Shown here one piece after another: positions 24,529-32,920 of a stretch of 64,000 bases of DNA. The translations under genes were made by a program, and so were the position numbers. Positions within the stretch are counted from its first letter, which is position 1. The number at the start of each line of letters is the position of its first letter. Where the stretch lies: the IMG/VR virus record IMGVR_UViG_3300023174_000077, positions 58,095 to 122,094 of that record. The stretch is one strand, 5' to 3'. Below the pieces are notes generated by a model that had not been told where the DNA came from, searched no databases, and worked only from the letters and a program-made list of their open reading frames with translations. The stretch is from a virus.

Positions 24529-25260
24529 ATGCCAGGATATACAGGGTCAATACCACTTACAGGATTTATAGCACCAAGCGATACAGCAGATACTTATGCA
24601 GTATTGGATCCTTTATTTGGAATAGACGGATTGAGAAATGTAAATTCATTAGCTGAAATGTATGCTATACCTGCTGGTAGAAGAAGACAAGGTATGGTAG
24701 TTGGTGCTGGTGGTAACTATTATAAATTAAGAAGTAGTCCTTGGAATTACGATTCAACTGATTGGGATTTATTTATAACACCACCTTCAACAGGAACTAC
24801 TACAACAACTCAGAATTTAATAACATCTGGTACCGTTAGTGTGCCAGCTAATTATCAATATTTAGTATATGGTGGATTGCAAATAGGAGCTGGTGGTGCA
24901 TTACAAAATAGTGGTAGTGTTGTTATAATAAATGGAACTTTATCATTTACAGGTAATGGAACCTATTCTGGTGCTGGAAAACTTATTTATTTAACTGAAT
25001 TAAGTAGAAATACAGAATTACTTGGACCAAATCCAAATTGGAATACAACACCACCAAGTGTTAAATATTCTGCTAGTTTTAGTAGTACAGCTACAGTTCC
25101 TTTAACTATAACACATAGTTTAGGAACTACTGATATTGTTTATTCAGTAAGGGAAAATAATAATTTTATCACAGCTAATGTTGAAATAAATGATAGTAAT
25201 TCAATAAAACTTACTACAAATTCTTCTGTCGCTAATGGACGCATAAATATAATAGGTTAA
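24529..25260 (+). CDS. Tail fibre protein 4 with shared C-terminal module
   Basis: 243 residues. The N-terminus contains IPLTGFIAPSDTADTYAVLD and LAEMYAIPAGRRRQGMVVGA plus a GGNYYKL strand, a short head domain seen in many phage fibres. The C-terminal ~50 residues (LTITHSLGTTDIVYSVREN ... NGRINIIG) match the end of the following gene (ATITHNLNTMFYIIQLFDYN ... CGIVIIG). They look like an exchangeable beta tip. Between them is a short beta-helix-like run (LQIGAGGALQNSGSVVIING). Two bases separate it from the next gene. Confidence 0.75.
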   Translation: MPGYTGSIPLTGFIAPSDTADTYAVLDPLFGIDGLRNVNSLAEMYAIPAGRRRQGMVVGAGGNYYKLRSSPWNYDSTDWDLFITPPSTGTTTTTQNLITSGTVSVPANYQYLVYGGLQIGAGGALQNSGSVVIINGTLSFTGNGTYSGAGKLIYLTELSRNTELLGPNPNWNTTPPSVKYSASFSSTATVPLTITHSLGTTDIVYSVRENNNFITANVEINDSNSIKLTTNSSVANGRINIIG

Positions 25261-25262
25261 AA

Positions 25263-28055
25263 ATGAGTGTTAATAAAATATATAATATACAAGAATGGCA
25301 GCAAATTGTAACAGCAGTTACACCAAGTGCATCTGCTAGTATTATTTACCCAAAAACAGATGGTAAATGGTATTATATGAATAATGATGGTGTTGAAAAA
25401 ATAACATCATTGTCTTATAATGTTGGAAATGGTTTAACTTCTAGTACTGCTTCTGGATTATATAATTTTAATTTATCTGTTAATATTGACGGATCTAGTT
25501 TGACTTTTTCTAATTCAAAAATATCAGTAGGTTATTTAACATCTTCCGTTTTTTCTAAATTTGGTCCAGCAACAGCAAGTTATATATTATCTGTGAATAG
25601 CTCTGGAAATCCAATTTGGATTCCTAATGTTAGTGGTGGTATAAATGGTACAGCAGGATGGATTGCTAAATTTAATGATGTTAATTCTGTAACAAATTCT
25701 AATATTTATGACAGTAATACATATATAAGTATGTTTACATCATCTAACAGTGCAACATCTCCTAAATTATTCGTAAATGGCTCAATTGATGCTTCTACAT
25801 ATTATATAAATTCTAATTTAACAAATGGTATTTCTATTACAACTACAAATCCAGCAAGTGGTAATATATTACAAATAACTACACCTAATTTTGTTATTAC
25901 AGACGGCTCTGCTAATTTAATTAGTGGTTCTGGAAGTAGCACAACTGGTAATACACTTAATTTATTAAATGTTGTTACAGTAAAAGCTACAGCTTCAAAT
26001 AATGCAACATCTTCAGTTATACTTCCTTTTGTTAAATTAGTAGGTATTGGTACAGCAAGTCCTTCACATTTATTTACTATATTTGCCACACAATCAGCTT
26101 TTAGATTAGTTGACGGATCTCAAGGTGCTAATAAATATTTAGTTTCTGATGCAAATGGTGTTGCGACATGGCAATCATTAGTAATAAGTGGAAGTGTTTC
26201 GTTAAATTTAGCTACTGCATCTGGTTTAACAGTTAGTAATTATGTATATTCTATTTTACTTAGTCCAAATTCTGGATTAACTTTAAGTAATTCTGGATTA
26301 GCAATAAATCCTTCTGCTGCTGGTTATGGTTTAACATTCAGTAACGGAAGTTTTAGTTTTATAGGAAATATAAGTATAAATACAGGTAATGGTTTAACAT
26401 ATTCTGGAAATACTTACTCTGTAAATCTTGGGATAAATAGTGGTTTAACATTTAGTGGCTCCTCTGTTTTATTACAGCTTGGTAGTGGACTTGCTATAGT
26501 AAATGGTGCTCTTGCTTCTTCCGGTGCAACCATACAAAATGGTATTACGAATTCAATTCCATATTATGATACAACTACTACTTTAGGTAATTCTGTTATG
26601 TCGCAAATTGGAACTAATATATTAATTGGCACAACATCAAATATCGGTGGTAAATTATATATTGCTGGTTCATTTAGTTCAACAGGAAATGCAATTATCA
26701 ATAATATCAATATTGGTAGAGGCGTTGGAACTACTAATTTAATTTTTGGAAACACTCGTTTAGCAACTTATGGAACACCTGGTATATATAATATAGCTAT
26801 TGGTGATAATTCTTTGAATTCGAATAATCTTGGCTCAAATAATAATATAGCAATTGGTTTAACAGCTTTAGCTAATTTAACAAGTGGAAATAATAATATT
26901 GCAATAGGTAATTATGCTGCAATTAATTCAAATTCAAGAGATTCTGTAGCTATAGGTTATAATGTTGCTAAAAATTTGGGAGATGAAAGTGTTGCAATAG
27001 GTGCCTCTGCAGGTAAAGCCGGTAATCAAAATATATCAATAGGTTATTATAGTGGTGCTAGTGTACTAAGTTCTTATAATGTATTTTTGGGTTATAGATC
27101 TGGTATTAGTTTTCTTGGTAGTTATAGTATTTTTATTGGTGGGTATGATTCAAATGTTTCAACATCAAATAATATATTTATTTCTGATGGTGCTGGAAAT
27201 TTAAGAATTTACTCTCCTGCTTCGGGTAATGTTTTAGTTGGAACAACATCTGAAACAGGAAGCAAATTAGTAATAAATGGTAGTGCATCATTTTTTGGTA
27301 ATTTACAAATTATTGACGGAACACAAAATGCCGGAAAAATACTCATATCTGATATAAATGGTAATACAAGTTGGTTTATACCAGTTGGTTTGGGTATGAC
27401 AATTTCTGGTTATACATTCTCAGTTAATTTACAATCTAATTCAGGTTTAATGGTTGATATGACTGGATTAGCTGTTAATTCAAATATCGCTAATATAGGT
27501 TTGTTATATTCAGCAGGTAGTATGTCTGTTAATCCAAATATTGCTGGTTATGGTTTAACATTTGGTGGTGGTAGTATGTCATTTACTACAAATATAAATG
27601 CTTTAGAAGGATATTTACCATATTTCAATACTACTACTTCATTAACTAGTTCGGTTATTTATCAAACAGCATCGAATATATTAATTGGTACAACATCAAA
27701 TATAGGAGCAAAATTAGTAGTTAATGGTTCAGCTTCTTTTTATGGTGGATTAAGAATTGCTGATTCTACTTATGGTATTAATAGGGTTTTAACTTCTGAT
27801 TCACAAGGTTATGCTACTTGGCAATCTTTGACCGCTTCTGGTGGTTCATTAAAATACTCAATGACGCAATCTTTTGTTGCAAATACACCGGCTACTATAA
27901 CACATAATTTGAATACAATGTTTTATATAATTCAATTATTTGATTATAATACAGGTGAAGAAATAATGGGTGGATATTCAAGTCGTACTTCAACACAAGT
28001 TACAATAACATTAAATACAAGTGTAGCAAATTGTGGAATAGTAATTATTGGGTAA
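25263..28055 (+). CDS. Long tail fibre with YadA-like head repeats
   Basis: 930 residues. The middle section (~residues 495-640) holds repeats of the [IV]-A-[IV]-G-x-x-A type (NNIAIGLTALANL, NNIAIGNYAAINS, SVAIGYNVAKN, SVAIGASAGKAGN), the signature of YadA-type trimeric beta-roll heads. Repeated NGLTxSG/SGLTFS strands and a module L-x-[IV]-x-G-S-A-S-F-x-G-x-L ... D-x-x-G-x-x-x-W (three copies or near-copies) flank it. The protein is therefore probably a homotrimeric fibre. The C-terminal ~50 residues are the module shared with the upstream gene. It probably determines host range. Confidence 0.8.
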   Translation: MSVNKIYNIQEWQQIVTAVTPSASASIIYPKTDGKWYYMNNDGVEKITSLSYNVGNGLTSSTASGLYNFNLSVNIDGSSLTFSNSKISVGYLTSSVFSKFGPATASYILSVNSSGNPIWIPNVSGGINGTAGWIAKFNDVNSVTNSNIYDSNTYISMFTSSNSATSPKLFVNGSIDASTYYINSNLTNGISITTTNPASGNILQITTPNFVITDGSANLISGSGSSTTGNTLNLLNVVTVKATASNNATSSVILPFVKLVGIGTASPSHLFTIFATQSAFRLVDGSQGANKYLVSDANGVATWQSLVISGSVSLNLATASGLTVSNYVYSILLSPNSGLTLSNSGLAINPSAAGYGLTFSNGSFSFIGNISINTGNGLTYSGNTYSVNLGINSGLTFSGSSVLLQLGSGLAIVNGALASSGATIQNGITNSIPYYDTTTTLGNSVMSQIGTNILIGTTSNIGGKLYIAGSFSSTGNAIINNINIGRGVGTTNLIFGNTRLATYGTPGIYNIAIGDNSLNSNNLGSNNNIAIGLTALANLTSGNNNIAIGNYAAINSNSRDSVAIGYNVAKNLGDESVAIGASAGKAGNQNISIGYYSGASVLSSYNVFLGYRSGISFLGSYSIFIGGYDSNVSTSNNIFISDGAGNLRIYSPASGNVLVGTTSETGSKLVINGSASFFGNLQIIDGTQNAGKILISDINGNTSWFIPVGLGMTISGYTFSVNLQSNSGLMVDMTGLAVNSNIANIGLLYSAGSMSVNPNIAGYGLTFGGGSMSFTTNINALEGYLPYFNTTTSLTSSVIYQTASNILIGTTSNIGAKLVVNGSASFYGGLRIADSTYGINRVLTSDSQGYATWQSLTASGGSLKYSMTQSFVANTPATITHNLNTMFYIIQLFDYNTGEEIMGGYSSRTSTQVTITLNTSVANCGIVIIG

Positions 28056-28069
28056 TTAAACAAATATAA

Positions 28070-28122
28070 TATTTTTTAATATAGATAGGAGAACAAAAAT
28101 AACTTATATATATTAAAAAATA
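28070..28122. repeat. Inverted repeat with facing promoter-like motifs
   Basis: Arms TATTTTTTAATATA (28070-28083) and TATATTAAAAAATA (28109-28122) are perfect inverted copies around a 25-nt centre containing AGGAGA. Each arm carries TTTAATATA, a truncated promoter word, pointing inward. It lies 12 nt before the hub gene, so the plus-strand arm may drive that gene. Confidence 0.55.
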
Positions 28123-28133
28123 ATTATATTTTT

Positions 28134-29069
28134 ATGGAACAAGAACAAAAGAATATGACCGAAGAAGATTACCTTAGAAGGCATCTTGAAAAATTTGAGA
28201 AAAATAAAACAACAATTGAACCTTCTAATCTTCCTAAGCAACAAAAAGACAATTCCCGCTTTACAGATTTACAATATCAATCTTTTGATTGTGGACTTTT
28301 TCCTTGCGGAATGTTTTATCCAATAGGAACAACTATTAAAATAAGACCAGCATCAGTTAAAGAAATTCAAGCATATTCTATGGTTGATGACAATAATTTT
28401 CCTGATATTATTGATAAAATGAATGATATGCTTATGGCATGTGTTCGTGTTCAATATCCTAATGGTGATATGGCTTCTTATTTAGACATCAAAGAACAAG
28501 ATAGAATCTATATTTTATTCTTGATAAGAGATTTAACATTTCAACAAGGCATGTATTTAACGGTAAATAAAGAATGTAGTTGTAAAAACGAAGTTTCGGT
28601 AGAATTAAAACCTTCTAATTTTGTATATTTTGATTTAAATTCAACTATGGAAAAATATTTTGATTCTTATACAAGATGTTTTATTTTTGATTACAAAGGA
28701 CAAGAATTTAGTTTAACAATGCCAAATATAGGAATACAAAAATCTTTTACCGAATATATTACAGAAGAAGTTAATCAAAAGAAAGATCCAAATTTAAGTT
28801 TCTTGAAAATTATGCCTTTTTTACTTGGTGATAGAAATAGTATTGATAAAAAAGAGATTAAAGAACAATTAAAAACATTCCAATCACTTTCCGTTGATTC
28901 ATTTCAATTTTTAAATTCCGCAATAAATCATATGAAATTTGGCATTGAAAAATTAAGAAAAAATTGTGATATGTGTGGCAAAGAGGTCCATACTGAAATG
29001 GTATTTCCCGACGGAGCGTCAGGTATTTTCGTTATTCATGATGCCTTTGAGAGATATTTTGAAGAATAA
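28134..29069 (+). CDS. Baseplate hub protein, gp26-like, with zinc-knuckle
   Basis: 311 residues. RFTDLQYQSFDCGLFPCGMF, GTTIKIRPASVKEIQAYSMV, LFLIRDLTF and a cysteine-containing CSCKNE segment are followed by EKLRKNCDMCGKEVHTEMVF. This order (ring of small beta domains, a mid CxC, a CxxC before an F-x-x-[FY]-F-like end) matches gp26-type hub/assembly proteins of T4-like phages as I remember them. In T4 gp26 closes the baseplate hub. It overlaps the next gene by 29 bp in another frame, the same arrangement seen for gp26-gp51. Subfamily is an inference. Confidence 0.6.
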   Translation: MEQEQKNMTEEDYLRRHLEKFEKNKTTIEPSNLPKQQKDNSRFTDLQYQSFDCGLFPCGMFYPIGTTIKIRPASVKEIQAYSMVDDNNFPDIIDKMNDMLMACVRVQYPNGDMASYLDIKEQDRIYILFLIRDLTFQQGMYLTVNKECSCKNEVSVELKPSNFVYFDLNSTMEKYFDSYTRCFIFDYKGQEFSLTMPNIGIQKSFTEYITEEVNQKKDPNLSFLKIMPFLLGDRNSIDKKEIKEQLKTFQSLSVDSFQFLNSAINHMKFGIEKLRKNCDMCGKEVHTEMVFPDGASGIFVIHDAFERYFEE

Positions 29070-29295
29070 ACTTTTGCTTCAAGAAAACTTTCATACTAGT
29101 GAAATAAGTATGGATGATTGGGCATTTTGGCAATTTGAAGAAAATATAAAAGTTGCAAATTCAATTATAGAAGAAAAAGACAAAGCAAGGAAAAAGGACG
29201 AAGAAGAACAAAGAAAAAATATGCCAGGTATGCCAAATATGAATATGAATGGCTTTAATAATATGTCAAGTATGATGAATAAATTTAAAAAGTAA
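29041..29295 (+). CDS. gp51-like baseplate hub assembly protein
   Basis: About 84 residues from ATG 29041 (MPLRDILKNKLLLQ); ATG 29038 would add one Met. An upstream start at 28966 lies deep in the hub gene and is unlikely. The core is MDDWAFWQFEENIKVANSII, where W-x-[FY]-[WE]-x-[FY]-E recalls gp51 catalysts of hub assembly, which sit directly after gp26 in T4-like phages. The tail is charged, then Met/Asn/Gly-rich (MPGMPNMNMNGFNNMSSM). Translation is probably coupled to the hub gene. Confidence 0.55.
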   Translation: MPLRDILKNKLLLQENFHTSEISMDDWAFWQFEENIKVANSIIEEKDKARKKDEEEQRKNMPGMPNMNMNGFNNMSSMMNKFKK

Positions 29296-29318
29296 CCAAT
29301 TGGTTACTTTTTAAATTT
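29281..29318. terminator. Perfect palindromic terminator after the hub genes
   Basis: 38-bp perfect palindrome centred on CCAATTGG, containing GTAACCAATTGGTTAC flanked by A and T runs. The stop codon at 29293 lies inside it. Confidence 0.8.
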
Positions 29319-29429
29319 TAAAATTATTTTATATTAATAAATTTTAAAAAGTTGATAATACAGAGGTTTTTATTTTTTATATATAACATATAACTAGAGA
29401 TATCTAGTATTAAAAATAATATAAAAATT

Positions 29430-30044
29430 ATGCCATTACCACATTATAATCAACTTTTAATGACAGGCGCTCCAGGTGGTCCTGGAACTACTCCACAAGA
29501 ACCTGTATTTTTAAACCTGTTTGAAATTAATTTTGTTTTACCAACAATTTTAGCCAATCAAGGTCGTGATACTATGTTGTTACTTGAACAAGCTACTAAT
29601 GTTACATTTGATTTATCACCAGATATCGAAAGAGCAGAACAAAGATTCAAATATTCAACTAGAAAGTTTATTAAAACTCCGCAAAAAACTGATGTTGAGT
29701 TTGATATAAATTTCAATGTGAATGTAAATAATTCAGGTGCTATGGAAACTTGGAATACTTTAAAAGCATGGTATGATTTAGCATGGAACTCACAAACAGG
29801 CGCTTTACATTATAAAGCTGATACTATTGGAACCGTTATTGTCAATCAACATGATAAAAAAGGTTTAGTTTTAAGACGAGTTACTTTCCAAAATGCTCAA
29901 ATTTATGGTTTAGGAACAACTGAACTTAAATGGGATGCAACAGATATTTGGAGCTGCACTGCTAAATTTGTTGCAGATTACTGGTTTGATGATTATATTG
30001 ATAATGGTATTATTTTAACAGATCCTTATATAAGTGGTTATTAA
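29430..30044 (+). CDS. Tail tube protein, gp19-like
   Basis: 204 residues, near the size of T4 gp19 (163) with small insertions. FLNLFEINFVLPTIL, LEQATNVTFDLSPDIER, TDVEFDINFNVNVNNSG, TLKAWYDLAWNSQTGALHYK, GTVIVNQHDKKG, VLRRVTFQNAQIYGLGTTEL and the final WDATDIWSCTAKFVADYW follow the strand order of myovirus tube proteins. It assembles hexameric rings under the sheath (encoded at 43797). It is monocistronic, between two strong terminators, as expected for an abundantly made late protein. TTTTTTATATATAACATA lies ~55 nt upstream as a possible promoter. Confidence 0.85.
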   Translation: MPLPHYNQLLMTGAPGGPGTTPQEPVFLNLFEINFVLPTILANQGRDTMLLLEQATNVTFDLSPDIERAEQRFKYSTRKFIKTPQKTDVEFDINFNVNVNNSGAMETWNTLKAWYDLAWNSQTGALHYKADTIGTVIVNQHDKKGLVLRRVTFQNAQIYGLGTTELKWDATDIWSCTAKFVADYWFDDYIDNGIILTDPYISGY

Positions 30045-30045
30045 T

Positions 30046-30076
30046 AAAAAGACGAACTAAATTAGTTCGTCTTTTT
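30046..30076 (+). terminator. Strong terminator after the tail tube gene
   Basis: AAAAAGACGAACTAA / TTAGTTCGTCTTTTT, a 15-bp stem with U-tract, 2 nt past the stop codon. Confidence 0.88.
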
Positions 30077-30089
30077 TTATATATACAAT

Positions 30090-30845
30090 ATGAAATTTTT
30101 AGAAAGTTTTACATCTTTTTTCAAAAAAGATAAACCAGAAGAATTTAAAGGTAAAACTCAAACTTATCGCTTTTCTGATATTACTGATGAAAGTGGTAAT
30201 AGAATGGGCACCTGCAAAGAATGTGGCAAAAGAGTAGATATAACAGAACATTCTGAAGAAGTATGTTTGAAAGAGCAAGAACAAGAATTAAATGAATCAG
30301 CCAACTCGGAAGATTTAAAATTAAGTATTCTATCTGGAATACCTGATACAGATTTATTACATTCGCATCAAAATTATTATAATACTATAATATATCCACC
30401 AGTTGAGGCGGAAGAACAATCAGGAATAAATGGTTTATCAAAAACTTATAAAATGCCTTTTAATTTAACAGATATAGAAGTAGAAAATATTGCTATTATT
30501 TTTAGATATGACGAAGAAGTTATTAGACATTTATATGTAGGGTTGATTAAATTAAATCCAGAACTTCCTAAATCAGAAGATATTAACAATATGTATCATA
30601 TAATTCTTGGTGCATGTTCAAAATTTTTACCAATTGATATAAAAGATTATATAAATCATTCAATAGAAATTGAAAGAATGCCAACTAAACTTGATTCTAA
30701 TTATATCTTTAAAAGAAAAGATAGTCATTCTGTAGCATATGAATTATTATATAATAGTGTAATAAATATGGGATTAAAACTTAAATGGTTTCCTTCTATT
30801 GAAACACTTAATTTTATTTATAAAAAATTGAAGCAAACTATTTGA
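30090..30845 (+). CDS. Tagged hypothetical protein with CxxC zinc-like pair
   Basis: 251 residues. It starts MKFLESFTSFFKK, a variant of the recurrent N-terminal tag. CKECGKRVDITEHSEEVC (residues ~47-64) could form a small zinc site. The rest is helical and acidic. The C-terminal half (NLTDIEVENIAIIFRYDEE ... IETLNFIYKKLK) has no recognised domain. It is followed 24 bp later by the gp47 gene. Possibly virion-packaged if the tag is functional; otherwise unknown. Confidence 0.72.
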   Translation: MKFLESFTSFFKKDKPEEFKGKTQTYRFSDITDESGNRMGTCKECGKRVDITEHSEEVCLKEQEQELNESANSEDLKLSILSGIPDTDLLHSHQNYYNTIIYPPVEAEEQSGINGLSKTYKMPFNLTDIEVENIAIIFRYDEEVIRHLYVGLIKLNPELPKSEDINNMYHIILGACSKFLPIDIKDYINHSIEIERMPTKLDSNYIFKRKDSHSVAYELLYNSVINMGLKLKWFPSIETLNFIYKKLKQTI

Positions 30846-30869
30846 TTTTATTACACTATAAGTAGTAAT

Positions 30870-31964
30870 ATGTCAAAAATTTTACTTATAGGCGACACGC
30901 ATTTAGGACTTGGATATCCTAATAAATTAGATCATTATTTTAAAGTTTCACAAGAGTATTTTGAAAAATTCCTTTTTCCAATACTTAATAAATTAACTAA
31001 AGATGACATTATTGTTCATCTTGGAGATTTATTTGATAACAGAAACATTGTTCCAATTAACATTCTAAATTATGCACAATCTATTTTAGAAAAAATGGCA
31101 CAAATCTGTCCTGTGCATATTATTATTGGGAACCATGATATTTACAATAAATCGATTAACGATGTTAATTCATTAAAACCATATAATTATATTCCAAATG
31201 TTTATATTTATGAAACAACTACAAAAATAAATTTTAATGGTAAAACAATTTTATTAATGCCTTGGGTTGAATCAAAAAAAGAACAAATAAAATTATTACA
31301 AGAAAATTCTGGTTGTGATTATCTTTTCTGTCACTCCGATTTAAATGGTGCTAAAATGCATTTAACTTCGGTAGCACATAGAAATTCTGATAAAATTGAT
31401 GTTGAAGAATTTGGTGGATATAAACATGTTTATTCTGGTCATATTCATTTAGTGCAAAAAAATAAAAACTTTACTTTTGTAGGTTCAATTCATGAAATGG
31501 ATCGTAATGATATTGATAATCAAAAAGGCATATTTGTTTTAGACACTAACAAAAATGCTGAATTATTTATTCCAAATAATATATCCCCAAAGTTTAAAAA
31601 GATTTATATAAATAAAGAAGAAGATGTTGAATTGTTAAATGAAGATATGACTAAAAATTGGGTAGATTTATTCGTATCAAATAGTTTATTAGTTAATAAT
31701 AGGAAATTAAGAAGAAAAATGGAAACTATTTTGCAAACAGGTTCATTTGCTTCTGTTGAATATGTTGATGATATTTCTGTTGAAGAAAAAATAAAAGAAG
31801 ATGAAAAAGTAGAATCTTTATCAATTAATTTAGATTATAGTGAATATATTAAAAATTATATAAATGCTAATAATTATGAAACTGATAAAATAAAAAATGG
31901 TATTTTAAATGAATTTGATACTATTGTTGAAATATATAAAGAATCAAAAAAGAAATTAGATTAA
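30870..31964 (+). CDS. Recombination nuclease subunit gp47 (SbcD/Mre11-like)
   Basis: 364 residues. Mre11-type motifs are all visible: LLIGDTHLGLG (Asp8/His10), IVHLGDLFDNR, IIIGNHDIYN, LFCHSDLNGA, and YSGHIHLVQ, followed by TFVGSIHEMDRND. With gp46 (SbcC/Rad50-like, not in this window) it forms the T4 end-resection complex that degrades host DNA and feeds recombination-dependent replication. Length matches gp47 (~340). Its stop overlaps the next start (TAATG), so the next gene is translationally coupled. Confidence 0.9.
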   Translation: MSKILLIGDTHLGLGYPNKLDHYFKVSQEYFEKFLFPILNKLTKDDIIVHLGDLFDNRNIVPINILNYAQSILEKMAQICPVHIIIGNHDIYNKSINDVNSLKPYNYIPNVYIYETTTKINFNGKTILLMPWVESKKEQIKLLQENSGCDYLFCHSDLNGAKMHLTSVAHRNSDKIDVEEFGGYKHVYSGHIHLVQKNKNFTFVGSIHEMDRNDIDNQKGIFVLDTNKNAELFIPNNISPKFKKIYINKEEDVELLNEDMTKNWVDLFVSNSLLVNNRKLRRKMETILQTGSFASVEYVDDISVEEKIKEDEKVESLSINLDYSEYIKNYINANNYETDKIKNGILNEFDTIVEIYKESKKKLD

Positions 31965-32470
31965 TGGGAATAAAATCAAACTTGAAAAAAGTAAAAAGAG
32001 ATAATTCGAAATCAAATAATATATCATCTAATTTAGTGGTTTATCTATATGAAAAAGGACATTCTCCTATAACTACAAGATTTAAAGGTTATGGATTAGC
32101 AGAATGTGATACTTTATCAATTAGTAATTCGGAGTATATATATGAATATGAAATAAAAATTAGTAAGGCTGATTTTAAAAAAGATTTCATAAAAGAAAAA
32201 CATTCATATATAAAAAGCGGCAATTATGTAGTTGAAAATAAAAAAGGCATATGGTATAATACTGCAAATTATTTTTATTTTGTTGTTCCAGAAAATTTAA
32301 TCTCAGTCGAAGATATTCCGGAATATGCTGGATTAATGTATTCAATTGGAAATACATTTGTTACAATAAAAAAAGCACCATTATTACACAAAACAAAAGC
32401 AACAACTGAATTGATAAGAGCAATTTGTCATCAATTGACAACTAAATTGGTTTTTAATAAGATTATATAA
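31964..32470 (+). CDS. PD-(D/E)XK nuclease-like protein coupled to gp47
   Basis: 168 residues. AECDTLSISNSEYIYEYEIK gives a D ... E-x-K arrangement on neighbouring strands (EYEIKISKADFKKDF), and NYFYFVVPENLISVEDIPEY, AGLMYSIGN are typical of small PD-(D/E)XK proteins of the MmcB-like kind. Catalysis would need two metal ions. Start ATG 31964 shares bases with the gp47 stop codon. Coupling to the Mre11-like subunit suggests a role in DNA end processing or repair. The nuclease call is by pattern only. Confidence 0.6.
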   Translation: MGIKSNLKKVKRDNSKSNNISSNLVVYLYEKGHSPITTRFKGYGLAECDTLSISNSEYIYEYEIKISKADFKKDFIKEKHSYIKSGNYVVENKKGIWYNTANYFYFVVPENLISVEDIPEYAGLMYSIGNTFVTIKKAPLLHKTKATTELIRAICHQLTTKLVFNKII

Positions 32471-32870
32471 TTTGAATTTGATTTGAGTAAAATACTGCAA
32501 TTACATCTGGTGTTTTAACATTTTGTCCTGCAAATATATCTTTTTTGCCTTTTATATAAAACGCATCATATCCTTTTTCAATTAATTTTTTACGCAAATT
32601 AATGAAATAATTTGCGTTTTTCGCATGCTTCATACGCATATCATCCCATTTATTAAGAGAAATTATATATGGATTATGATAATTTAGTTTAACTGATATA
32701 ATATTTTTGCCAAAAATGTTGGAAAAATCTTTTTCTTTTGAAAACCAAATTCCTAATTTAGATGTTGGTTTTGTTATATTACTAGGTTCATTAAATTCTA
32801 AAAATTCAGCATCAGTTCCATGATACCATATTTCTTCACTTAATTCTTCAAATAATTTTAGATATTTCAT
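32463..32870 (-). CDS. Tagged ADP-ribosyltransferase-like protein (short)
   Basis: 135 residues. MKYLKLFEELSEE is a textbook copy of the tag; the ART-like domain starts at once with IWYHGTDAEFLEFNEP, then LGIWFSKEKDFSNIFG, a V-K-L strand, PYIISLNKWDDM, and PDVIAVFYSNQIQII at the end. YHGT ... G-I-[WY]-F-S ... is the core of polyvalent-protein ARTs. With the tag as the only extra sequence, the domain would be delivered almost bare. T4 packages Alt in a similar way. It overlaps the convergent nuclease-like gene by 8 bp. The upstream TTAAATATATAAATT resembles the phage promoter word. Confidence 0.65.
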   Translation of the reverse strand: MKYLKLFEELSEEIWYHGTDAEFLEFNEPSNITKPTSKLGIWFSKEKDFSNIFGKNIISVKLNYHNPYIISLNKWDDMRMKHAKNANYFINLRKKLIEKGYDAFYIKGKKDIFAGQNVKTPDVIAVFYSNQIQII

Positions 32871-32905
32871 AATTTATATATTTAATTCTAACAAATATAA
32901 TTTAG

Positions 32906-32916
32906 TTTAATATATA
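32906..32916 (+). promoter_or_regulatory. TTTAATATATA phage promoter motif, 4 nt before the 32921 start
   Basis: Exact motif, spacer CCTT, then ATG of the 1927-residue structural gene. Confidence 0.6.
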
Positions 32917-32920
32917 CCTT

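Noticed and set aside
28086-28092. AGGAGA as a Shine-Dalgarno sequence
   Set aside because: It is about 40 nt from the ATG at 28134 and no other gene here uses such a site.
29393-29410. ACTAGAGATATCTAGT as an operator palindrome before the tail tube gene
   Set aside because: The two halves are not exact inverted copies and the element is not seen elsewhere in the window.
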